Shown here piece by piece: positions 24,811 through 36,100 of a stretch of DNA of 64,000 nucleotides. Where the stretch lies: contig JABAKD010000016.1 of assembly GCA_012845835.1 (NCBI GenBank), positions 14,559,020 through 14,623,019 on the forward strand, given 5' to 3'. This stretch comes from Undaria pinnatifida. Taxonomy: Eukaryota > Sar > Phaeophyceae > Laminariales > Alariaceae. The notes below the pieces were generated by a model, which worked only from the letters and a program-made list of their open reading frames with translations, searched no databases and was not told the origin of the DNA. The position numbers and the translations under genes were made by a program. The stretch's first letter is position 1; each line of letters starts with the position of its first letter.

Positions 24811-24968
24811 AAATTAAAATCCTTGGACCCATGGTTCGCGGACATGCTGCATAGAGGCAAAGTCGGATTATTTCTGCAGTTGTAGTCCATGGTATCATCG
24901 TATCAATAATCGTATCATTGTTTGTCAAGGAAGGGTTGTTGAGAAGACGAGGGGAAGGGAGTGGGCTC

Positions 24969-24994
24969 AGGGTTAGGGTTAGGGTTAGGGTTAG
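24969..24994 (+). repeat. Interstitial TTAGGG repeat
   Basis: AGGGTTAGGGTTAGGGTTAG, four units. Confidence 0.9.
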
Positions 24995-25342
24995 ACATAG
25001 CAGTACCTATTACAGTATTTATTGTGGGCGTCTCCATGGTTCAGGCTTAGACCGCGTTATAGAAATCTGTGGGTGTTTGCCAACCAATTGCGCCGGCGGG
25101 TTAGACTAACATGTTCAGCGATAACGAAAAGCATTCTTTGCTGCCATATATATCCCCCCCACAATAATTAGTATGAGTGCAGTCTGACGGATTAAATATT
25201 ACAGTTTATTAGTATTATTAGTACCAATAGCAATCGCGTGATCTCGCCGGTAACCTGGCGGAATCTTTGGGAAGCAGCAACAACTGGCGATCTTTGTTCC
25301 GACCTTGTGGGCCTATCCAATACATCATCCAATAATTTACAA

Positions 25343-25408
25343 GCCCCCCCCCCCCCCCCTCTCTCCCTCTCCCCCCTCTCTCTCTATCTCTCTCTCCCCC
25401 TCTCTCGT
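25343..25408 (+). repeat. C run and CT-rich tract
   Basis: A run of 15 C's, then CTCTCTCCCTCTCCCC-type sequence. 25409-26040 shows no supported gene. Confidence 0.85.
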
Positions 25409-26051
25409 GGAGTTAAATTCTACTCCTTCATGCTATCGCGCTCCCAGTCGCTCGTCCAATCACTGTAACGTTGTCATTGCATATCCCACCGTTGTTTATA
25501 TTAATATGATATACAAGATGTTGAAGTTGATAGGTGCGGGAAAACGTCAGAGCATACGAGGTGGAAAGAAGCGAGTATGCGTGACAAATTGTCAAATCGA
25601 TACACCTAGACTAACGCATCCACACGCACATCTACTGTATATCAAGGTATCCCCGGCGAAAATAGTATTAAAAAATGTTGTAACTCGTTCACACGAGGTG
25701 TCAACAAAGCAACAAACTAAAAATAGTTTCGAACCGTTCCTTGCGTCAAACCAAGTAATTCATTGGATCCAACGATGAGCGCAACAAAGGCTCGTCAATT
25801 TCCACCCCCAAAGATCCCGCGATTTCAAGGGAGGACACACGCGGCTACTGATCAATCGGGATTCGTGTGATCCGCTGATATAGATAGCGCAATGCATTCA
25901 TAACGCCAGTAATGCCCACCAGTAGAGTCACGTATCCTGCCCGCTGGAAAAAAATACATATATGGGGGAGAGGGTAATCTGCGGTGGTAGAGGAAAATTT
26001 TTATAAGTGTTTTCGTAAGTAAGGCTAAGGCAACATGAACATCTCTACAGC

Positions 26052-26155
26052 CTTCCTTCCCTTCCTACCCTTCCTTCCCTTTCTTCCCTTCCTTACATTT
26101 TTTTTTTTTTCCTACCCTTCCTTCCCTTTCTTCCCTTCCTTACAAAAAAAAAAAT
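26052..26155 (+). repeat. Duplicated polypyrimidine block with T and A runs
   Basis: CCTACCCTTCCTTCCCTTTC followed by TTCCCTTCCTTAC occurs twice. Between the copies is ATTTTTTTTTTTTT; after the second is a 12-A run. Confidence 0.9.
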
Positions 26156-29110
26156 TTGGAGAAAGAAGGGTGCGCAACACGATTAACAAGGCCATGACCT
26201 AGGTATACAAGACAAAATGTAATTATTAAATGCCGATAAAAACAAATGTATGGCGTTCCGAAGAAATTGCATTGTGGAGTCCCGTCATTCCGCAAACATT
26301 GTGTTGCAACACGGGCTACGAACTGGGCCAGCCAAGACTAGCTTTTAAATTGGTTGCGCACATTCTCAGCCAGCTTTGCTTGAATTTTGAGCTGAAAACT
26401 TGATATGTTCACGATTCGCTATAGTCTTGCCTAGAGACTGCTGACGGCATCAAATCATCACTTTTTTTATCGGGCGCTAAGGGATGTTTTCAAACGTAAA
26501 AAACCCCCGACTTGTTTGTTGACCAAAACTGATGAAAAAACAAAACGTTATGTGGTGCACGCAGTGGGAACCCCCTTTAAAGTTTGTCTTGCCCATAATC
26601 ATAAGAAAGGCGTGCTATATGAAAGGTATGAGATCGGCGCGATAATCTCAGATATTGTGGGTCTCATCGCAATATCTTAACTTTGTACAGTATATCATGT
26701 ACACGCCACATCTCCTGATGGGTATCGAACTAGGCGATAGATATCGATCATGGGGCCATACCTTATGGAATGTTCACACCCTGTACTTTCTAATAGCGGC
26801 ATCGCTTTCGTTTTTTCGCGTAGACTTTAGTGTTGACATTTGACGGAAAAAGGTTTTCCTCCGCTCTCTTGAATTCAAATTGGATTTCAATTGTCCTACG
26901 TCGGCAAAAAAATGCGCTGCCAGACCAGTACCTCTGCTGCCAAATAAATTTGGAACCAACCATAACAGTTCCAAATGATTGCGAAATCGCAGGACGAGTA
27001 TAAAATGCTATTGTTGGCTAACCCAGCCTGTACCTTTTTCGCAGCATAAGTGCAAACCCTAAGAACGCAGCGTACCGTTTGAACGATCATGACGCAGGAC
27101 GCGTGCTACTAATGGTAGGGTACTCCTGCACCAATATCGAATGCTTTCCGAAGGTCCTTCACTTGCCTAGCTCCATACAACAAGCAGTACCGCATCATGC
27201 CATATGCCAGACTCCCAAACCGATTTGAAGAAAGCGCGAAACCGGTGTACACTAGTTATGTATACCACACCGTACGTACAGATTGTCATTGTAAAGCACA
27301 TGTATGCTTCTCCAACGACACCTATTAATAATATAATACACACTTCTTCAGTTTAGGAGGCTCATGAACCACCATCACACTATTACACCATTCATCATTG
27401 CATCATCATTAGGCTACATCATTACATGATTACTTTGCGAAAATTTGCGGCCAATCGTAGACACGGCCTCGGCAAATGGCTGCGGAGGGGAGGTAGAGAC
27501 AAATGCCTTTGAGCACGTTTTGTTGAAGATTCCCACAAATCGAGAAAATACCCTTGAAGATGGGAATGAAGCACTTGGCGCTGTTGGTTATATAGAACAC
27601 TTGGTACATCGATCATTCAATCTAAACATTTAGACTAGTCTGTTCCATGTCTGTATTCTTTTGGAATGTAGGCAAGTTCTCGGGTGTGTAATATGCGCAA
27701 CGAAGTAAGCCGATGCTCGCCCCCTGCCAGGACCTGTTTCCAGCGGAACGGGAGCTTAATAAAATTGTGACCACGCACTATTAACAGGTTATGGCGATTG
27801 TGAGTTAATTTTAAAACAATATCGAAAATAATAAAAGTGCGCCCGTGAATGGTTCATTCAGCTACTATACGTATTAGAAAAGCGGAGGATGTGAATCCCA
27901 GCGATGAGTGCTAGGCCCACTCTACAACGCCGGACGACGGGCTCAATCTTCTGACGGTGACGTTCCATGCGATCTCGACAGCGGTGTAGATCGTGTTCAA
28001 GCATTGGTTTAAAGTAGCACATTTGCGGATGGACAGTGCATCCTCTATAATCAGAGACTGACCTGTACTTAGAATTAAAACATTACAATCAATAAACAGG
28101 GATTGCATCGTGTCCATGGACGATCAAATTTGAGGCTATATGTACGACTGGTAAGCGGTTGGAAATATTCGATGTATACGGGTTAACTCTATAGTCTAAT
28201 TGGATACCAACTCTTGATCACAGCGACATATCGTTGGTTTCCTCTAGCATGAGTGGGACATACGTACTACGTGAACCTCCGCTACCTCGTTTCCGCGGTC
28301 ATTTATTTTATTGTAGGCTGTGGAAGATCCCCAACGTCTCATTAACCTACTAACCGTATTCGTAACAAATGACGCATGGGCAATGCATCAAAGCAGTAAA
28401 GGAAAAACACGTAATTGCGATGAACAGCCATACGAAGAAACGCGCGAAGAGAGGTAAACGCTATTAAAAAAGCTAAACGGAGTACTGTAGGTAGGACATT
28501 GGAAGACGAAAACAAGGAAACACGAGACATATTCGTAGAAGGCAAGAGTTCATGGTATGCTGCATTTAGGTCGATTTCTTCGCCCCCACCAATGTTGCAC
28601 ATTTGGCCGATAGGCGTACCGGGCATATGCCTGAGTGTATGATCTTACGTACGATACACAACGGTCGAGTAGGTAATTAGAGTTAGGTCTCTCCCCGTTT
28701 TTTTCTTCTTACAGTTCAAATGATCTCTGCCCCGTCTATCAAACGAGATGGAAATATGCCTCCTCTCCAGAAGAGAATGATGTACTGCACGAAGTACCTT
28801 CCAAACCATTTAGACACAAGCAGCACACGGTATGTTGATGTATGCTAATGTTATTAGCCTTTGAAACATCAGCAGTACGCTGAGATGCTATAATTATTCA
28901 AATGAAAACACTACACACAACACAGAATGTAACGCACATGCACACCATATATCAATGTGTCACGACTCTTGGGATCGCTCCGCTGATTGTGGTGATGAAA
29001 GCCGCACGAACCTTGTGATTTCTCGTGTCTCCAATGTAGCCCTACCACTGACCCTTGCCTGCACCAAAACCAAGCCAAAAATGTGCGTCGCAGGATAGTG
29101 AGTCCGTCTA
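26156..29110. other. Gene-poor sequence
   Basis: No supported gene. Weak candidates are a + frame at 27445-27633 (TASANGCGGEVETNAFEHVL) and a minus ORF with ATG at 28626 (28342-28626, 94 codons, with hydrophobic VLRLAFLIAFTSLRAFL). Neither has a recognised family. Confidence 0.25.
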
Positions 29111-29113
29111 GGA

Positions 29114-29141
29114 TCCCTAACCCTAACCCTAACCCTAACCT
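29114..29141 (-). repeat. Interstitial telomere-type repeat (CCCTAA)
   Basis: CCCTAACCCTAACCCTAACC, 4.5 units, opposite in orientation to those at 16.2, 25.0 and 61.5 kb. 560 bp upstream of the fucosyltransferase ATG. Confidence 0.9.
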
Positions 29142-29425
29142 ACACTTCCTTGGGAACATTTGGCACCCTCTCCCTCTCAGCTTCGACTGGTAGATGCACA
29201 GCAAACACAGGCACCACCGGGCTGATTGGCCGCCTAAGATTACGCGCCCTACACATTACATGTCATGTCAATGAAACCACCTCGTATTGCCGCAATATCG
29301 CGGCACGCGTCGAGGGTTTGTTGTTGCTCACTAATTGGCACTCACTTAAACCTTGTTACACGCCTGAGGCATGGCTACTTCCATTAAACTGACCGTGTTC
29401 ATTCACGATAGATCATAGTCTAAAG

Positions 29426-29540
29426 ACCTATATGTAAGATCGGAGTATCACATACAGCTTGCAAATATGAGTTTCGACAAAATATTCGATCTCACAGCTG
29501 GAGTGTATTTGTATTTTTATAATATAGACTATGTACATAC
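29426..29540 (+). repeat. Family A repeat, copy 5, just upstream of the fucosyltransferase
   Basis: Reads HIQLANMSFDKIFDLTAGVY, then LYFYNIDYVHTPSPRRKC and a stop. It ends about 160 bp before ATG 29704, so it lies in the promoter or 5' UTR of that gene. Confidence 0.78.
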
Positions 29541-29703
29541 GCCCAGTCCCCGAAGAAAATGCTAACACTATTTCCGATTGAATGCCGCGCCCCCCCATAA
29601 TCCACTGTGTGTTGCCACTTTGTGTTGCCTCGACAAATATCTCTACATCCACAACGTGGGTGCGCAGGCGCTTGCGATACCTACAGCGACCTCGTCCCCA
29701 TCG

Positions 29704-30151
29704 ATGACTAGGAAGTCAGTCAATAGCTTTGTCGTGGCCGGCAACACCAGCAGGTCTGCTCGACCGCTCCGGAGGCTGTTCATACTCGGTCTTCTTCGAT
29801 GGTGGATCTGTTGTAGTGTGCTTGCGGAAGAAACCCAGAGAGTAGAGACGTTTCAGCTAGTCGAAGATGCGACAGTCGAGAGCGACCACCTAGTGGAAGA
29901 AGTGGGCGTTGAGAGTGACCAAGACGCGAAAGTTGAGAGCGAACAAAAAGACGACGACGTGAGCGTTGAAAGTGAGCACTTGCTCGAAGACGGGGGTTTT
30001 GACAGAGCCCATCCTGCGGAGGACATGGGCGCTGAGGGTGACGTTTTCTCTTTACCGTGGCTGGAGAAGTACGACGATGAAAAGGCAGGGTGTGGACTGG
30101 GGAGAGGGAGCTACGTGTGGAGGAAGCACGGCCTCGGGAGCAACATGAACA
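29704..30151 (+). CDS. FUT8: Exon 1: anchor, acidic stem, start of catalytic domain
   Basis: Encodes residues 1-149 plus one base of codon 150. Arg/Leu-rich residues 17-41 form a short membrane anchor with Arg32 inside it. The stem carries loose repeats of the type VESDHLVEE, VESDQ, VESEQ, VESEH. The exon ends in HGLGSNMN, which is like the GFGC region that opens the FUT8 catalytic domain, followed by the donor GTGAGT at 30152. It joins exon 2 in phase 1 and restores an Asn codon. Confidence 0.8.
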
Positions 30152-33100
30152 GTGAGTCACTCGAGACCATTGTCAGCATTGATTGACTGAGATCGTAATC
30201 AACAGTCAGTGAGAAATTGGGTGCAAATGTTACAGTATGCAGCAGAGGTCATTAGCAGCGGTGGGCATCTTAGACCATTGACAACTTGAAATATCTGAGA
30301 GCACTTGTAACCAAGAGTACCTAATATCAATGTTCAGCAGTATACTGTAGCTAAGAATATTAGCGACAACGAGAAACCGAGATCAATGACAACTGTGCGT
30401 AACCGAGATGACAATAAACAACGTGTAACAGAGATGAACATCAACGGTGAGTAACTGAAAGCATCATCACCATTGAGTAACTGACATCAATGCCGGCAGT
30501 AAGCATTTGAGAGCACCGGCGACAGTGAGCAATATATATATATATAAATATTTATATCAGCAGCAGATACTGGTAACATCATTCTCAAACGCGAGTGGCT
30601 GAAATCGATATCGACAGTGAAGGATATACGAGATTTGAGAGCATTGCGAATACTGGCAGTGAGCAACGGAGAGCAACTACAACGGCGGCCATAGATATCA
30701 GATGAGGGAAGCATCAACAGCGAGTAATCGAGAGAGACGCTCGTCACGACTCTGAACATGTTTAGGTTTCTGTGTTCACGTTTACTGCTGACACGACGCT
30801 ATTGTAGACCCAAAGCAAACTGAGACGGGCAAATCTTCCGCTGTACCCTTGGGCTTACTTTGACCAAAAGCAAAATGAGACTAGCATATCTTCCGCTGTA
30901 CCCTTGGGCTTACGTGCTTCTAGCGTAACTCTTCCGTCTCGACCGAAAGTAATGTACAGGCTATACCGATCTCCCCTGTAGAAATAGGTCCCCACTCCTA
31001 CACAGCATCAAACGGGCGAAGCCTTCGCCGCAACGTCTTGTCCCACAAACATTGTTTTGTTGAGCCTTGTTCAGCAATGCCTGTTGTTGTTCGAAGCAGT
31101 AGGGCTAAACGACCTTCGTATGCTATCGGAGATGCCTTGACCGCGCCCGCAGTACTTGTCGTAGATTTCGTGGTACATTGCCGACCGCCCGCGCGGCCGT
31201 GGACCGACCTACTGTAAATCGCATGCTATCTATCGGTAAGCTATCGGCATGGTATCCGTATGTTATCGGTATGGTATCGGTATGGTATCGGTATGGTATC
31301 GGAGACGCCTGCTACGATAGAGGTAGCGCCTTTTTGGCGAAAAAGGCCGTTTGTTTTGGCGAAAAAATGCTGTTTTGTTTTGTGGATGACGAGATCCCTC
31401 CACCCCAAAAGGTGGTGATGCCATTATAGGTTGACAATGTCATTGGCAATGTCGTTGGCGATGCCATTGGCAATGTCATTGTTTTACAACATTTGGTTTC
31501 CGATTCATGCCTGGAAGACCACAATGCTGTTCATGGGGTTGGCGCCGTCATTTTTTTTCAATCTTGATAATATTGTGTGTGGATTGAAGTAAAGGTTATA
31601 TAGGTTTTCAAGAGACCACGGCGAATACGGTAGGGCGGGTACCCTTTTGTCGTTACCGGGTTGAGCCGCACGCACGCACGGGTGGCTCTGTACGTCACGT
31701 ACGAAAATATATTAGTCTATGCTATATTATGCTACTTGTTTGGCGAAGCGTGGCTAACCATTTCATTGCGGATACGCACAGCGAAATTAAAACGGCCACA
31801 ATGCTTAACATCGCAAAGGGAGAGAAGGGGAGGTCACTCGCGCGAGTGACGTCGAGCTAGTGCGAAAATAGCCCCCAACGAACTACATGAACATAACCCT
31901 AACATAGGTTTGGTATAAATACTCACGTTACAATCATGCTGATCATACTAATCACACTAACCATGCTAATCATACCAATCATACTAATCATACTGGTAGT
32001 CACATACAACCCGATAAACCCCATGAAACCCCATAGAACACATCGTGCGTCTTTGCCGTAAGTGGAATTTAGGGTGCTTCATAACCAACCAATCGTACCA
32101 TATGTATCTTCTGGCATGATTTCCGTCAATGCCATCGTAGTCGCAAGCCTTCATCCCCACGAAATCCTTGCTTTGTCACGATGCCCTAACCGATTAAAGC
32201 GCAGTTCGAAACCTTGCAAAAAAACAAAAAGTATGGCCACGCTATAGGCGACATCGAAGTGATAGTTCGAATAGCGCTTGCCGTGTAGGGGATGTGCGAC
32301 ATTGTTGACCTCCACCAAAATCTGCATCAAAAGCAATCCCGCAAGCCAAAATGCCATACTACTGCTCGGGCACGTGTGCCGTCCATCTCATAATATTCAA
32401 ACTCCTACACCCATTCGTCATGCTCTTCACCCGGTGCTCCAAACGGGTTACCAGGTATTCAGTATTCACCATCTAACACTTTACCGCATATAATCAATAT
32501 ATATATACATTTTGGGTTCCTTCTTCGACGTAAACAGCCCGGGCGTGATGCTCCACCACATACATATGATTTAAGTATGTAGGCTGTATGCCGGCCGCGG
32601 GTGCGCACAGGCTACTCTAACCCTAACTCATTGGCTTCGTCCTCGTTTCCCCGGCTAAAATACATGGGGACCAGACATGCTGAACGCTTGGGTTTATTTC
32701 CTGGCGGTCAAACAGTGGAAAGACCTCTCCCTCATCTGCGACGACACTCAGTTTCAAGGCCTGCACTGCTCCGACGAAAGTGACGGACTGGTGTCCCACG
32801 GCTGGGACTGCTTATTTAGCAGCATTCCTCATCTGTGCGTCTTCGACACGGAAAAGGTCAGAGTTGGAAGTCTTTTCTCATTCTCACGTTCCCAGGATGA
32901 TATTGGTTCCAACCGTTGCTTCCGAATCATGGGGTAGATAATTCTACAGTGCCAGCGCATTACGGCAGGCGATATGGGTGACATGGGTGATATGGGTGAT
33001 GTAAGGTATATGATTGACATGAGTGATGTGAGTGATATGTGTGATATGAGTTATACGAGTGATATGCTTGACATGAGTAATGCGAGTGATATGAGTGATA

Positions 33101-36100
33101 TGAGTGATACGAGTGATACGAGTGATATGAGTGATATGAGTGATGGGAGTGATATGAGTGATGTGAGTGTTATGGTCGATATTTGGGAGTATTGTAGCCG
33201 CTCGGTTAAAACGCCAAGCACGCCATGAAAAATCAAAACAATAATATTTCTTTTCCGTCGCGATACCTAACCCTAACCGTGTAGTTATACGGCTACTATT
33301 AATACAAGTGTTACTACAAGTGTTACTACAAGTGTTACTACAAGTGTTACTACAAGTGTTACTACAAGTGTTACTACAAGTGTTACTACAAGTGCTACTA
33401 TAAGTGTTACTACAAGTGTTACTACAAGTATTACTACTACTAGTAGTATTACTGCCAGTCTTTTGTGCAGTGAAGGGGTGGCATAATTTTCTGATACGGA
33501 TTTTCGAACAAGATTTTCGGAAAACTATGATGTACATTTGGGGGAATGTTCCGATGAAATATTCCATCTCACACGCAGCAATGTATTGTAAATATATATA
33601 GGAGTCGCCGACCTATATCCTTAATGAGGACACACAACCCGTAATACGCGCGATCGGAGTATCACACACAGCTTGCAAAGATGAGTTTCGACAAAATCTT
33701 CGATCTCACAGCTGGAGTGTATTTTCATTTTTTATATCGTACGCGTAATAATATATACCTCTGGTACTGGCAATAAATATTGGAGGGCTGACCATTGAAA
33801 CTGAAGTAGTTGGTGCCAACTCCATAATAATATTAGCCTTGATACTACTCAAGATCCTCAAGATAGTGATATATTTTGATGTTCGAGGGAGACGATATGG
33901 AGAGCCACTCTCGGGTCGCTTCCCAACGCACGAATCGAATGGGGATACAGGAAACATGCGAGATAAACTAGTAATAATGCTTTATCGACAAGATGTGGAG
34001 ACCCCTTTCGCATTGATTTTCGGCGGGCGGGTACATGTCTGTCCCACGGGAAAATAATGCAATGTGATCATTTCAGTGGAACGTCAATTCATTTAGGTCA
34101 TTTAACCGAGAGCAGAGAACGATCGAAATGAAACTGATTCTCCTTTCATTGGGATGCTGAAACCCATTTGTTTCCCGCCCGCAGGCCTGGACAAATCACA
34201 TGATTGCGGCAAACGTTTCAGCTGAAGACCAGAATACAACCTCCAGCCTTGATCTCAATACTATTCGTAGGTTGGCAACAGATACCGCCAACTCTCTCCA
34301 GGACTTGAACATCGATCATTTGGGCGCCTTGGCGGTGAGCTTGTGTCCATTTCACGAACTAAAACTGGAGATTGCTGGCGTACTGCATCTGTTAACCAAA
34401 GAGTAGAGCGCTCATCCTACCGCCAACGAACGGCAACGCCGCTCTGCACCGATTGGAACGTTGATCAAACATTTTCCTTTGTAGCCTCCTCTCGTCGGGT
34501 CGTTGTGAACGCTATAGGTATGTTTGGCAGTCCGGGCGTTGCGCAACATAAACGGAGCATGCCCACGCAAACATAGTCGAGCTTTGTTTTCACCATACCT
34601 CAATGCTTATGCCCGCAATATTACGTAGGCGTACGCGACTAAGACATCGCGGCGTTGTTCAGAGCCTCGTGGCTCAGGACATCGAAGGCACGACTCTAGA
34701 TATGCAAGCAACACGCGGCGATCACGCTTGCATGTATGTGTTGATCCCATTTATCCTATTGTGACATGTATTGCCCCGTCGTCATGCAGGTGGTGGCGAA
34801 ATACATGTGGAATTACATGACGCCTTGGTTCCGAAACGACGTGGACTTTGTGACCCATGCAGAGAAAAAAGTTAACGGATCGCCTTTCGTGGGCATTCAC
34901 GTCAGACGTGGGGACAAACTACACGCTTGCATGTATGTGTTGATCCCATTTATCCTATTGTGACATGTATTGCCCCGTCGTCATGCAGGTGGTGGCGAAA
35001 TACATGTGGAATTACATGACGCCTTGGTTCCGAAACGACGTGGACTTTGTGACCCATGCAGAGAAAAAAGTTAACGGATCGCCTTTCGTGGGCATTCACG
35101 TCAGACGTGGGGACAAACTACGACACGAGGCCCATGCGGTCGCCGTGGAGGTACGTTAGGCACTGGTGTATTGATTTTTGAAATATTGGCGTAGCCTCGA
35201 AGCCCACCCGAGCGTTTCTCCACGATACACACATGGGGTCCCATTGGAACTACCATGGGGTCCCACCGAAAAAGAAGGCGTACACCCGCAAGGAGAGGAA
35301 GCGTTGGAAACTAAGCGGCGAACAGCAGATCGATAACCTCCTGTCTCACACGCGTGTGAGGAAGGTTTTATCTCCAAGAACGACAGGAAATTCGAATAAA
35401 CAAAAGCTGGATCACCCGCCGAGCTCTCACAGTAATGTATTTTCTATCTTCAGGAGTGTTGCATCCATAGTTTCATCGTAGAACGAACGTGTGTGTACGA
35501 GCGTGTGACCGTCTAAAACGCGCGTATTGGAGTACGCGCATGAGCACGAATTTGACCAAAACAGCCAGTCGCCGTTTTTGAAATGCCTGTGCGTATTATT
35601 TTAGTGTTCCATGAATACTATTCGCAGTAAACCCAACCCTGAACTAACTGGTCACTTGCCGGGTTGTGTTAACGCGTGTATTCCTAAATTCAGGAATACT
35701 TGAAGGCAGCCGTGGAATACGTGGAGGAAGAAGCGACTCTAACGGGAACGAATGGTATCGAAGCCATATGGGTTGCCTCGGACGACCGAACGGTTGTGGA
35801 CGAGGTTCGATCCCTTGCCCCGGCGTACTTTCCCAACGTTAACAGAGGGGCAATTGTGTACGTCGACGATGGAGTGACGGGAGGGTCTAACACCACGGGC
35901 GTGGACACACACACCATCACACAGGTGCGTGCTGCAATACAGCAATACAGTACCGGCCCCCTGATACGAAACCAAAATACCTGGTACTGGTTTGTTAAAT
36001 AGTACGATTCACAAGGAATCCATCGGTTAAAGGTAGATGAAATTCCCCTACCAAATAGGTTAGGTCATAATCACCCTCATAATATGCTGGTTTCAACCGT

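Noticed and set aside
29578..29703. Upstream extension of the fucosyltransferase start
   Set aside because: The frame is open but begins with TTG; the first in-frame ATG is 29704, directly before the membrane anchor.
32944..33567. 207-codon minus-strand ORF rich in Ile-Thr-His and Cys-Ser-Asn
   Set aside because: It is a direct by-product of the GAGTGATAT and ACAAGTGTTACT tandem repeats inside intron 2.
34790..34921. First copy of exon 4 as the functional exon
   Set aside because: It has no donor and runs into a stop; only the second copy fits the phase of exon 5.
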